Part shown: one piece after another, positions 48,481-56,536 of the stretch | How the letters are laid out: every line of letters begins with the position of its first letter | Numbering within the stretch: the first letter of the stretch is position 1 | DNA from: Streptomyces griseoflavus | GTDB lineage: Bacteria; Actinomycetota; Actinomycetes; Streptomycetales; Streptomycetaceae | Direction: 5' to 3' | Assembly: GCF_014649995.1 (NCBI RefSeq) | Contig: NZ_BMUC01000009.1 | Location: 178,131-242,130 of the forward strand | DNA: 64,000 nt | Program-made: the position numbers and the translations under genes | Notes under the pieces: model-generated | Databases searched by the model: none | What the model was told of the DNA's origin: nothing | The model's input: the letters and a program-made list of their open reading frames with translations, nothing else

Positions 48481-50706
48481 ATGCCGATTCCCGGGAATCT
48501 CCTCAGTCCGACGACGGAGATGGTCGATCCGAACATCTCCGGTTGGGCGGCGAAGCTGAACGCGACGCTGGTGAAGGGCGTGGGCGGCCGGAACGGGGAC
48601 GGCTGCCTCGTCGTCAAGAGCGTGGCGGCGGGGGAGGTGCAGGCCCGCACCGTCTCCTCCTACCCCGTCGCGGCCGGGACGACGTACTACGCGTTTGCGG
48701 ACGCGTCGGGGTCGGTGCCGGAGCGGATCGGGATCCGCTGGCTGTCGGCGACGGGCACGGAGGTGTCCGTCTCGTGGTCGCTGACGACGCTGGCGGCGTC
48801 GTCGGGCTGGCATCGGGTGTCGGTGGCGGCGGTAGCTCCGGTGGGGGCGGCGCAGGCGCAGGTGCTGCTGTCGTCCACGCCGGCCGGGGCTGCGGTCAAC
48901 CACTTCTGGGAGAACGTCTACCTGGGGCAGCCGATCCGCACGACCGGCAACCTCCTCCCCTTCACGACGGAGTCCACGGAGGTGGACGCGTCGGGCTGGA
49001 CGCCGGTCGTCAACGCGACGATCAGTCGGCAGGTGCCGGTCATCAGCTGGTCCGTGACCAACTACCTGGCCGGCGGTCACGCGCTGGCGATGACGGCGGT
49101 CGCCGCGGGCAACGCGTCCATTCTGGCGGTGGACCGGCCGACGGTCACGCCGGGCGAGGAGTACCTCGCCTACGCCTACCTGCAGCCGCCCACCGTCGCC
49201 TCGACGGCGTGGATCGAGCTCCGCTTCTACGACAGCGTCGGCAACCAAATCCAGGCCACCCGAAGCGTGCTGGCGCCTCCGACTCCGGCGACGGGCATGT
49301 ACCGGCAGCAGGTCGCCGCGACCGCCCCCGCGAACGCGGCCACCTGCTCGATCGCGGCAGGCCTGGATGGCGCGTCGGCGGGGCAGGTGCTACGGCTGGA
49401 GACGGTCGCGATCCTGGCCGCGCCTGAGCTTCAGTCCGGGAGCGTCCTGCCGTATGCCGATTCCAGCTTCGAGCAGGGCATCGCCGGGTGGACGGTGGCC
49501 TCCGGGGTGGCTGCGCTGGCTCGCACCGCACCGTGGGGGGCGTCCGGTCTGGCGGGGTCGTATGCGCTCGCCGTCACCAGCAGCACCGCCACCCAGTCCG
49601 TCCTCCGCTCGGTGACGATGCCGGTCACCGAGGGTCGAAACTGGCGGGCCATCGCCTACGCGCACCCGGCGGCCGGAACGTGGTCGACGGTCACCGTGCG
49701 GGTCCGCTGGTACGACGCCGCGGACACGGACCTGGGCGTCAGCGCGGGCACGACCTACCTGCTCCCGGGCTCGTCCTGGTACGGCATGCAAGCCGACCAG
49801 GTCGCGCCGGCGGGCGCGGTACGGGCGGCGATCGAGATCGTGCCGACGGCATCGAGTGCGGGCGCGGTGCTGCACCTGGACTGGATCGCCCTGTGGGAGG
49901 TGCTGCCGCTCACCACGGTGGCCGCCGATTCCGGTAGCGGCTACGTCACGCTGACGCTGCGGGAGCTCCCGCCGGACTCGACGCTGACCGTGTACCGGGT
50001 GGGGTCGGACGGTGCCCGCACCCTGGTGCGCGGCGAGGGCGGGCTGATCGACGGTCAGGCCATCACCGTCGATCTGCTGGTGGTGGAGGACCATGAGGCG
50101 CCGCTCGGACGGCCGGTGTCCTACCGCATCGAGATCCGGGACGCGGACGGCGACCTGTCCACGCGCGGCTCGGACACCGTCAGCCTGGCCCTGGACGACA
50201 TCAACCTCGCGTGGTTGAAGGACCCTGGGAACCCACAGAGGAACCTGCGGGTGATGGTGGAGACGGCGCCGAACTGGCAGCGCCCCATCGAGCAGAGCAG
50301 CCACATCGTCCGCGGCCGACGCAACAAGGTCATCTTCTCTGGGCGCAGGCAGGGCCTCGAGGGGGACCTGTCCGTCTGGACTCGCTCCGACGAGGAGCGC
50401 GAGTCGCTGCACCTGCTCCTCGACTCCGGCAACACCCTGCTGTGGCAGGCGGCACCGGGCATGGGCGTCGACGACATGTACGTCGCCGTCGGCCAGGCCA
50501 CCGAGGGCCGCACCAGCCCGCTGGCGCAGGACGAATGGCGGGCCTGGCAGCTACCGCTCGTCCAGCAGGACATGCCCACCACCACCGGCGTCAACGGCGC
50601 CGCGGGCCGCACCTGGCGTGACGTCCTCACCGAGTTCGCCACTGTCGCGGACGTGCTGGACGTGTACGACACCACCGAGGATCTGCTGCTCGATCGCCGG
50701 GGGTGA
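48481..50706 (+). CDS. minor tail protein with repeated carbohydrate-binding-like domains (741 aa)
   Basis: Three consecutive jelly-roll domains of about 150 residues, each starting with a NLLSPTTE / NLLPFTTESTEV / VLPYADSSFEQGIAGW type turn and containing GTTYYAFADASGSV-like, GEEYLAYAYLQP-like strands (CBM4/9-like). A C-terminal domain (residues about 545-741: WLKDPGNPQRNLRVMVETAP; RRNKVIFSGRRQGLEGDLSV) is a tail-hub type fold. Likely baseplate or tip protein adsorbing to glycans. Confidence 0.75.
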   Translation: MPIPGNLLSPTTEMVDPNISGWAAKLNATLVKGVGGRNGDGCLVVKSVAAGEVQARTVSSYPVAAGTTYYAFADASGSVPERIGIRWLSATGTEVSVSWSLTTLAASSGWHRVSVAAVAPVGAAQAQVLLSSTPAGAAVNHFWENVYLGQPIRTTGNLLPFTTESTEVDASGWTPVVNATISRQVPVISWSVTNYLAGGHALAMTAVAAGNASILAVDRPTVTPGEEYLAYAYLQPPTVASTAWIELRFYDSVGNQIQATRSVLAPPTPATGMYRQQVAATAPANAATCSIAAGLDGASAGQVLRLETVAILAAPELQSGSVLPYADSSFEQGIAGWTVASGVAALARTAPWGASGLAGSYALAVTSSTATQSVLRSVTMPVTEGRNWRAIAYAHPAAGTWSTVTVRVRWYDAADTDLGVSAGTTYLLPGSSWYGMQADQVAPAGAVRAAIEIVPTASSAGAVLHLDWIALWEVLPLTTVAADSGSGYVTLTLRELPPDSTLTVYRVGSDGARTLVRGEGGLIDGQAITVDLLVVEDHEAPLGRPVSYRIEIRDADGDLSTRGSDTVSLALDDINLAWLKDPGNPQRNLRVMVETAPNWQRPIEQSSHIVRGRRNKVIFSGRRQGLEGDLSVWTRSDEERESLHLLLDSGNTLLWQAAPGMGVDDMYVAVGQATEGRTSPLAQDEWRAWQLPLVQQDMPTTTGVNGAAGRTWRDVLTEFATVADVLDVYDTTEDLLLDRRG

Positions 50707-50709
50707 ACG

Positions 50710-51801
50710 GTGTACCCGGTATCGGATCGCTTCCTGGCGCGGCTCGCCGAGTCGCACACGCCGGCCACGCAGGTGCAGCTGCTGCTGACCAGCGGGCGGG
50801 TCATCGACCTGGACCACACGGGCGGCAGCGTGACCGTGGACCGGGGGCAGGCGATCCGCCGCACCTGCACGGTTACCGTCCCCGATCCGGCGCTCATCCC
50901 GCGCACGCCGACGGATCAGCTCGCCGTGTACGGGGCCCGACTGCGGGTGTCCCGAGGCGTCGAGTACGGCGACGGCACCAGCGAGTTGGTTCCACTGGGG
51001 GTGTTCCGGCTGGACTCTGTGGGCGGCGACGTCTCCGAAGGGCCGGTCACCCTGCAAGGCAAGGGCCTCGAGGCGTGCGTCGCCGACGACAAGTTCACCG
51101 TCCCGTACCGGGTGGCGGGCACGGTCACCTCGGCGGTCACCGAGCTGGTGCGCCGGAGCCTGCCGGGCGCGGACATCGTCAGTGAGATCGCCGACCAGCC
51201 CATCGGCAGCAGGGTGTTCGATGTCGAGGCGGATCCGTGGGCGGGCTGCCAGGAGGTCGCTGCCGCAGCCGGCGCCGAGGTGTACGCCAACGCCGACGGG
51301 GTGTTCGTCATCCGGGTGATGCCCGACCTGGCCACAGCCGACCCGGTGTGGGCGGTCGAAGCGACCGAGGGCGGCGTGTATATCTCCGGCAGCCGGGCCA
51401 TGACCAGCGACGGCGTCCACAACGCGGTCCTCGCCCGTGGGGAGAACACGACCGACGGCATCCCGCCCGTCTCCTACCTGGCCGTCGACGACGACCCGGG
51501 CAGCCCCACCTACTGGGGCGGCCCCTACGGGCACCGGCCCGCCTTCCACTCCTCGCCCACCCTCGTGAGCGTGGGCGCCTGCCAACTCGCCGCCCAGCTA
51601 AAGCTGCAGGCGGCGAAGGCCCCGAACGCCTCCGGCGACATCAGCTCCCTGCCGAATCCGGCGCTGGAGCCGGGGGACGTCATCCGGGTCACGCACCCCG
51701 ACGGCAGCCGCGAACTCCACCAGATCGCGAGCTTCTCCGTGCCGCTCGACCTGGGCGGCGACTTCCCCATCGCCACGATCAGCGCGAAGGAGGACTCGTG
51801 A
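50710..51801 (+). CDS. DUF5047-like tail hub protein (363 aa)
   Basis: GTG 50710. YPVSDRFLARLAESHTPATQ, VQLLLTSGRVIDLDHTGGSV, then SVTVDRGQAIRRTCTVTVPD: typical start of DUF5047 proteins, distant relatives of the gp27/gpD-type hub. C-terminal part with LEPGDVIRVTHPDGS. Sits between two tail-tip genes; GTGA coupling to the next. Confidence 0.75.
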   Translation: MYPVSDRFLARLAESHTPATQVQLLLTSGRVIDLDHTGGSVTVDRGQAIRRTCTVTVPDPALIPRTPTDQLAVYGARLRVSRGVEYGDGTSELVPLGVFRLDSVGGDVSEGPVTLQGKGLEACVADDKFTVPYRVAGTVTSAVTELVRRSLPGADIVSEIADQPIGSRVFDVEADPWAGCQEVAAAAGAEVYANADGVFVIRVMPDLATADPVWAVEATEGGVYISGSRAMTSDGVHNAVLARGENTTDGIPPVSYLAVDDDPGSPTYWGGPYGHRPAFHSSPTLVSVGACQLAAQLKLQAAKAPNASGDISSLPNPALEPGDVIRVTHPDGSRELHQIASFSVPLDLGGDFPIATISAKEDS

Positions 51802-52067
51802 CGTCCGGGCACTCCACCAACCGGCAACTCGGCGCCGCACTGAAACGTGCCGCGCAGCGCGCCGGCGAGCAGACCCCGGTGGTGCGCGGCGCGGACTGGC
51901 GGCTCGCCACCGTCACCGCCGTGTCCGGCGGCGGCCTCGTCGAAGTCGACGGTGTCCTCGAGGTCCGCCGTCTCGCCTCCTACGCGGCGCCCGCGGTCGG
52001 CCAGGTCATCGTCATCAGCCAGTCCTCCAGCGGTAACTGGCTCGCGCTCGGACCCCTCGCCACCTGA
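51798..52067 (+). CDS. small tail tip protein (89 aa)
   Basis: GTG overlaps the previous stop. WRLATVTAVSGGGLVEVDGV and PAVGQVIVISQSSSGNWLAL form an OB-like or spike-base beta domain as in gp45-type proteins. Virion location is inferred from neighbours. Confidence 0.65.
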   Translation: MTSGHSTNRQLGAALKRAAQRAGEQTPVVRGADWRLATVTAVSGGGLVEVDGVLEVRRLASYAAPAVGQVIVISQSSSGNWLALGPLAT

Positions 52068-52090
52068 TCACACGACTCTAGGAGGGGCGC

Positions 52091-52726
52091 GTGCCCACAT
52101 CAGATGCGTTCGGCCAGGGCATCAGCCTCATCTCACTGACCGACGCCCCCGACATGTCGAAGGCGATCGCCGACCTCGCCGCCGGCGTCATACCCCGCAG
52201 CATCCTGCGGTTCGCTTCGGCGTCCGCGCGGACGGCCGCGCTCGCCGGCGACGCCGCGCCCGTCGAGGGCATGCTGTCCTACCTGATGGACGTCGACCGG
52301 CTGGACGTGTACACCGGGTCGGCCTGGGTGGAGGTGAGCACCAAACGGGAGGCGTCGTCGGTGGTGATGGCCAGCACCGGCCAGACCAGCGGCCAGCTCC
52401 TCACCGGTCTGTCCGTCACCATGGCGACCCGCGCGGGCGCCACCTACCGGCTCGAAGCGAGCGGCCTGGTCCGCTCCACCCTCGCCAACGACCGCATCGA
52501 CCTCCTCATCCGCCGCGGCACCACCGTCAGCGGCACGCAGGTCGGCGGCGGCGTCCACTTCTCCAACGCGGGCGCGACGGGGGAGAGCCTCACCGCGGTC
52601 GGCTGGGACACCCCCGGCGCAGGCACCACCACCTGGGTCGTGACGATTAGCGGCGTCGGCTCCGGACTCGTCGACCTCACCGCATCCACCGCCTTCCCGG
52701 CCACGTTCACCGTGAAGGAGATCTGA
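52091..52726 (+). CDS. tail tip/fibre protein (211 aa)
   Basis: GTG 52091 with GGAGG. N-terminal linker (ISLISLTDAPDMSKAIADLA), then GMLSYLMDVDRLDVYTGSAW and a beta-rich C-terminal domain. Common in Streptomyces phage tail ends; binding partner unknown. TGATG coupling. Confidence 0.7.
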   Translation: MPTSDAFGQGISLISLTDAPDMSKAIADLAAGVIPRSILRFASASARTAALAGDAAPVEGMLSYLMDVDRLDVYTGSAWVEVSTKREASSVVMASTGQTSGQLLTGLSVTMATRAGATYRLEASGLVRSTLANDRIDLLIRRGTTVSGTQVGGGVHFSNAGATGESLTAVGWDTPGAGTTTWVVTISGVGSGLVDLTASTAFPATFTVKEI

Positions 52727-53253
52727 TGGGCTACCTGACGACCGCCGGCTACGAGCTGGCCGGCATCATGGCCACCGACCCGTGGCAGCCGGCATCTGGG
52801 TCGCTCGCCCTCGGCGCGCTGGAGACCCGCGCGATTCCCGTCGACCTGTCGTCCACCTCGTACCGGACGCTGTATCGGGTCGTCCTGGGCGCCGTCACGC
52901 CCGGCGACATGCTGCGCATCGACGCCGACGCCCGCGTCACCAACAACTGCGGGTACACCATCGGCGTCGGCTGGCACCTGTGGATGTACGACTACAACAA
53001 CCCGCTCAAAACCAACGGGCCGTGGTGGCGGATCTCCCACCTCATGGGCGACAACGTCGACCGCACCCGGCACCACATGCCGCTCCACATCAGCACCCTC
53101 TACCGGATGCCCGACGACTGGCCCGCCGGCCACCGGCCCGTCATCGTCCTGCGCGCCGACGCCCACTCCACCGCATGGCAGTCCGGCGACACCCTCACCG
53201 TCGACGCCGGATACGGGCAGCTCATCGTCGAGCACTACAAGCCCACCATCTGA
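52726..53253 (+). CDS. beta-rich tail protein (175 aa)
   Basis: Jelly-roll-like strands throughout (YRTLYRVVLGAVTPGDMLRI; YTIGVGWHLWMYDYNNPL; ADAHSTAWQSGDTLTVDAGY). No enzymatic motif; likely a receptor-binding or tip accessory. TGATG start. Confidence 0.65.
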   Translation: MGYLTTAGYELAGIMATDPWQPASGSLALGALETRAIPVDLSSTSYRTLYRVVLGAVTPGDMLRIDADARVTNNCGYTIGVGWHLWMYDYNNPLKTNGPWWRISHLMGDNVDRTRHHMPLHISTLYRMPDDWPAGHRPVIVLRADAHSTAWQSGDTLTVDAGYGQLIVEHYKPTI

Positions 53254-53316
53254 CCCTCGACCCCTCGCACGCCCTGAGCCACCCAGGCCGGGGCCTTTCT
53301 CATCCCTGGAGGCCTC

Positions 53317-54120
53317 ATGGCCTGGTATCCCGGTGCGGTCAAGATGGAGCTGCAGCCGGAATCGGACGCACAGCCCGCGATCCGGCCCACACAGCTCATC
53401 GTCCACAGCATCGTCGCCCCGTGGACGGCCCGCCGCACCTACGAGTACTGGCGGGACTCGACGAACCTGGAGTCGCACTTCGGTCTCGGCTACGAAGGCG
53501 ACCTGGCGCAGTACATCGGGACCGAGACCCGGGCTGACGCCAACGCGGACGCGAACCGGCGCGGCGACGGCACCGGTGCGGTGTCGATCGAGACCGCGTC
53601 AAACACCTCCGCGACGGACCCGTGGACGGACAAGCAGATCGAGAAGCTGATCGCCCTCGGCGTGTGGCTGCACCAGAAACACGGCATCCCTCTGCGGATC
53701 TGCCGCAGCCACTCCGACCCCGGCTTCGGCTACCACTCCCTGCACCGCGAGTGGTCCACCAGCGGAACCGCCTGCCCGGGCAAGGCGCGCATCGCCCAGT
53801 TCCGGGAGGTCGTCTTCCCCGGGATCGTGGCCCGCGCCAAAGGCGGCACCGCCCCGGCACAGCCGAAGCCGTCCACCACCCCGACCACGGAGAACAGCAT
53901 GGACCTGACCAGTCAGGTGGCCCTCGGCGACTGGGTCCCCAAGGCGTGGCCCGACGACAAGGGCCTCGCCGACAAGCAGATCACCGTGAACACGGCGCTC
54001 GGCTCCGGCTACGCCCACAGCCGGCGGGCCGCCGAGAACACCGCCGCCATCCTCAAGCAGCTCGAAGCGCTGCGCATCGAGGTCGCCCAGCTGCGCGCGG
54101 CCGTCACCAAGGGAGCCTGA
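53317..54120 (+). CDS. endolysin, N-acetylmuramoyl-L-alanine amidase (267 aa)
   Basis: Amidase_2/PGRP fold: zinc ligand H30 in LIVHSIVAPW, ESHFGLGYEGDLAQYI, and the second ligand region GYHSLHREWSTSGTACPGKA. Cleaves the bond between MurNAc and the stem peptide. A Pro/Thr linker and a C-terminal helical region (ADKQITVNTALGSGYAHSRR) follow and may bind the wall. No signal peptide, so it needs a holin; that gene is next. GGAGG precedes ATG 53317. Confidence 0.9.
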   Translation: MAWYPGAVKMELQPESDAQPAIRPTQLIVHSIVAPWTARRTYEYWRDSTNLESHFGLGYEGDLAQYIGTETRADANADANRRGDGTGAVSIETASNTSATDPWTDKQIEKLIALGVWLHQKHGIPLRICRSHSDPGFGYHSLHREWSTSGTACPGKARIAQFREVVFPGIVARAKGGTAPAQPKPSTTPTTENSMDLTSQVALGDWVPKAWPDDKGLADKQITVNTALGSGYAHSRRAAENTAAILKQLEALRIEVAQLRAAVTKGA

Positions 54121-54123
54121 CCC

Positions 54124-54486
54124 ATGAAGATCTTCGGCAGAGAGCCTGCGCTCCTCATCGCCACCGTGTCCGCGGGCCTGTCGCTGCTCGTCACGTTCGG
54201 CTTCGGCCTGTCCGCCGAACAGGCCGGCGCGATCGTCGCCGTCATCAGCGCCGTGTTCGCCGCGGCGACCGCCGCCGTCACCCGGCCCATCGCACCCAGC
54301 GCGTTCACCGGCCTCGTCGCCGCCGTCGCCGCGCTCCTCGCCGCCTACGGCCTCGACCTGTCAGCGGAGAAGGTCGGTGCCATCAACGCCGTCGTCCTCG
54401 CCGGACTCGCCCTCCTCACCCGCGTACAGGTCACCCCGTCCAGCCCGGCCGCGCCCGCCATGGCCGAACCACCCCGGGCCGTCTGA
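54124..54486 (+). CDS. holin-like membrane protein (120 aa)
   Basis: Short charged N-terminus, then LLIATVSAGLSLLVTFGFGL, AGAIVAVISAVFAAATAAVT, GLVAAVAALLAAYGLDL and INAVVLAGLALLTRV: four hydrophobic segments, ending in an Ala/Pro tail. Starts 3 bp after the endolysin stop. The best holin candidate. Confidence 0.75.
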   Translation: MKIFGREPALLIATVSAGLSLLVTFGFGLSAEQAGAIVAVISAVFAAATAAVTRPIAPSAFTGLVAAVAALLAAYGLDLSAEKVGAINAVVLAGLALLTRVQVTPSSPAAPAMAEPPRAV

Positions 54487-54929
54487 TGCCCTGCCGTGCG
54501 GCCCGGCGGCTCTACAAGGCCCTGGGCCGCCGCGGCACGTTCCTCGCGATCCTCGGCGTCGGCAAAACCTGCTGGGGCGTGTCCTTCCTCGTGACGCCGC
54601 CCGAGGACCACGGCCTCCAGCTGCTCACCGACCTGTGCTCACTACGCCACTGGTCCTGGCTGTGGATCGTCTGCGGGCTCGTCACCTTCGGCTCCGCCTT
54701 CCTGCGGATCGGACGAGACAAGCTCGGCTTCCTCGCAGCCTTCATACCCCCCACCGTGTGGGCGCTCGCCTACACCGTCGCCGTCATCACCGGCGACTAC
54801 TCCCGCGGCGGCTTCGTCGCCATCTGGTATCTCACCTCGCACGTCGGGGTCATCTGGTGGGCGAGCACGGTGCCCGAATACTCGGTCCCCCCAGCGCCGC
54901 GACCGCCCAGGAGAGGCAAGGCGCCATGA
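54486..54929 (+). CDS. second membrane protein of the lysis region (147 aa)
   Basis: TGATG coupled. Segments TFLAILGVGKTCWGVSFLVT, WLWIVCGLVTFGSAFLRI, LAAFIPPTVWALAYTVAVIT and FVAIWYLTSHVGVIWWAST: four helices with a basic Pro tail. Could be an antiholin, superinfection or membrane accessory; undecided. Confidence 0.65.
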   Translation: MPCRAARRLYKALGRRGTFLAILGVGKTCWGVSFLVTPPEDHGLQLLTDLCSLRHWSWLWIVCGLVTFGSAFLRIGRDKLGFLAAFIPPTVWALAYTVAVITGDYSRGGFVAIWYLTSHVGVIWWASTVPEYSVPPAPRPPRRGKAP

Positions 54930-55288
54930 ACGTCGCCGAATGGGCGGGCATCATCGGAGCCGCAGGAAGCGTCCTCGGAGGCGGCAGCTGGTGGATATCC
55001 CGCGCCACCAGGGATGCCGCCCAAGCAACCGCCGCAGCGACCGAAGCCGCCGCCCGCGCCAACGCCGCACCGCAGCAGCAAGCCGCGAACCTGGCCGTCC
55101 TCGAAGCGACCGTTCGACGCGTCGACGAAGAGAACGGGCAACTGAGGGGCAAGATGTCGCGCCTGGAATCGATCGTGCGGGCCTTCGCCTGGACGACCGA
55201 TCGGTGGGCGCGGCAGATGCACGACGCGAGGATCACGCCGGAGCCTCCGCACCCGCTGGTGGACGAGTACAACCGAACTGGAGTGTGA
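54926..55288 (+). CDS. single-span coiled-coil protein, lysis/tail accessory (120 aa)
   Basis: N-terminal membrane helix (EWAGIIGAAGSVLGGGSWWI), then Ala-rich coiled coil (AAATEAAARANAAPQQQAAN; VDEENGQLRGKMSRLES) and a short end. Architecture similar to small phage envelope proteins downstream of holins. ATGA coupled. Confidence 0.65.
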   Translation: MNVAEWAGIIGAAGSVLGGGSWWISRATRDAAQATAAATEAAARANAAPQQQAANLAVLEATVRRVDEENGQLRGKMSRLESIVRAFAWTTDRWARQMHDARITPEPPHPLVDEYNRTGV

Positions 55289-55289
55289 G

Positions 55290-55466
55290 ATGCCGGAACC
55301 GCGCGAGCGTCGGCCGCGCCACGACGACACCGCCGCCGACGTCGGCACCCTCGTCCGCCTCGGCCGCGAAGAACCCCAGCCCATACCCGCGCCCGCGATA
55401 CGGCCATTCCTGGAGCCGGTCTATCCCGGACTGCCCGACGGGTACACGCCCGACGAACCCGCGTGA
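55290..55466 (+). CDS. small Pro/Arg-rich protein (58 aa)
   Basis: ATG 55290 directly follows the stop before it. Disordered composition with AIRPFLEPVYPGLPDGYTPD. Last gene of the late operon; function unknown. Confidence 0.5.
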   Translation: MPEPRERRPRHDDTAADVGTLVRLGREEPQPIPAPAIRPFLEPVYPGLPDGYTPDEPA

Positions 55467-55482
55467 CTGTGCCATGCTGGTG

Positions 55483-55559
55483 GTGCGGGTAGCTCACTGG
55501 GTACAGAGTGGCCGGGGTCACACTCGGCACGGACGCCGGTTCGACTCCGGCCCCGCGTG
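55483..55559 (+). tRNA. tRNA-like gene with unusual anticodon arm
   Basis: Acceptor GTGCGGG/CCCGCGT (two wobble pairs), T8-A9, D-arm GCTC...GAGT, perfect T-arm GCCGG-TTCGACT-CCGGC and a discriminator G, but no encoded CCA. The anticodon stem GCCGG/TCGGC leaves an 8-base loop GGTCACAC, so the identity is unclear (GTC Asp or CAC Val). It could be a tRNA with an enlarged loop, a decayed gene or the attachment core near the integrase. Confidence 0.5.
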
Positions 55560-55565
55560 AACGAC

Positions 55566-55608
55566 AGCGCCCCGCCCCCCTGCTTCGGCAGGGGAGCGGG
55601 GCGCTTTG
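55566..55608. terminator. strong two-part terminator
   Basis: AGCGCCCCGC (55566-55575) with GCGGGGCGCT (55596-55605), inner CCCCTGC-TTCG-GCAGGGG, followed by TTG. Ends the late operon and tRNA-like transcript. Confidence 0.85.
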
Positions 55609-55656
55609 CTGTGCCCAGCATCAGTCAAAGCGTGCCCGGTTGGGCGGTGCCACTCT

Positions 55657-55700
55657 CGATAACATGCCATATCGCGGGCGCAAAAACGGTACAATTAGGC
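55657..55700 (+). promoter_or_regulatory. candidate leaderless promoter of 55701
   Basis: TACAAT at 55690-55695 lies so that transcription would begin near the ATG at 55701. Upstream CGATA...TATCG (55657-55674) is a small inverted repeat that could be an operator. This is among the least GC-rich spots in the region. Confidence 0.45.
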
Positions 55701-55910
55701 ATGGCTAAAGATGACTTGCGTGAGCCCGGCGTGATCGCCTATCAGTCGGCGGATGGTCGAACCCTGTTCTGCCTGCAGCATGCTCCCGAGGGGCTCTCCA
55801 GTGACATGACCCCCATGGGCGCTGAAGACCTTCCGGACGGTGGGATCTGCGCCGGAACGCGATGCGGCGTCGACGTACTAGCGCAGCCGGAGGCGCTGTG
55901 GCGTCTGTAA
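55701..55910 (+). CDS. small hypothetical protein upstream of the integrase (69 aa)
   Basis: ATG 55701, no ribosome binding site, likely leaderless. GVIAYQSADGRTLFCLQHAP and DGGICAGTRCGVDVL: three Cys and a beta-hairpin look. Overlaps the next gene start. Unknown. Confidence 0.6.
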   Translation: MAKDDLREPGVIAYQSADGRTLFCLQHAPEGLSSDMTPMGAEDLPDGGICAGTRCGVDVLAQPEALWRL

Positions 55911-56536
55911 CCAGCACCGACGGCGAGGCGGCCAAGAAGATTCGCATGCCGGTCCAGCTTGAGCTTCCAGAGCCTTCGGTCTCATCGCGTCGATCAGTTG
56001 GCGTGCTTCGCGACCTCTCCGACTGCAAAGACGGCAAGCGTGTCACGCAGCCGAAGAATCCTTCGATCCTCCCGCGTGCAAGGCAAGTGCAGGTCCCGCA
56101 GGCCGCTGCTTCCCAGTCGGAGCCAGTCTCCGGTCCGCCTGTAGAGCGCGATGGACTTCCGATGCGCAAGGTGGCGGCACACCGCATCGCGCGGATCGCT
56201 GCCCCTCGCGAAAAGCGAACCCACTGGACGCTTTCGCAGCACGTCGACCACCAGACCTCGATGGCTGATGCCCGCATTGCGCTCTGTGTCGCCGAAGGGA
56301 TCTCGCTCGATGACATAGACCCCGCCAGCGGGTACAGCTTGAGCCGCGCGTCCTACGAGTCGGTGCGCGAGTCCTGGCGGTACACGGTGAAGGCGCATGG
56401 CTGGAGCGAGTGCTACCGAGGCGACCTGGAAGAGGTCAGGGCCTACTGGTCCGAACGTCGCCCCGAGTTCACCGAAGGCGACGACTGGCTGGCGGGGCTC
56501 GTGGACCATTGCGAGGGTGCGGAGGGGGGCGCATGA
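55898..56536 (+). CDS. hypothetical protein coupled to the integrase (212 aa)
   Basis: GTG 55898 with GGAGG. Basic, low-complexity N-terminal half; C-terminal half has SLDDIDPASGYSLSRASYES and YRGDLEEVRAYWSERRPEF. Ends in an ATGA overlap with the integrase. Could be a recombination directionality or DNA-binding protein; sequence does not decide. Overlaps the gene before by 13 bases. Confidence 0.55.
   Translation: MASVTSTDGEAAKKIRMPVQLELPEPSVSSRRSVGVLRDLSDCKDGKRVTQPKNPSILPRARQVQVPQAAASQSEPVSGPPVERDGLPMRKVAAHRIARIAAPREKRTHWTLSQHVDHQTSMADARIALCVAEGISLDDIDPASGYSLSRASYESVRESWRYTVKAHGWSECYRGDLEEVRAYWSERRPEFTEGDDWLAGLVDHCEGAEGGA

Noticed and set aside
43038-48650. 1870-codon open frame on the minus strand opposite the tape measure
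   Set aside because: Long antisense frames are common opposite GC-rich genes with repeated codons; the product is low-complexity Arg/Leu/Pro/His, has no domain and crosses several well-supported plus-strand genes.
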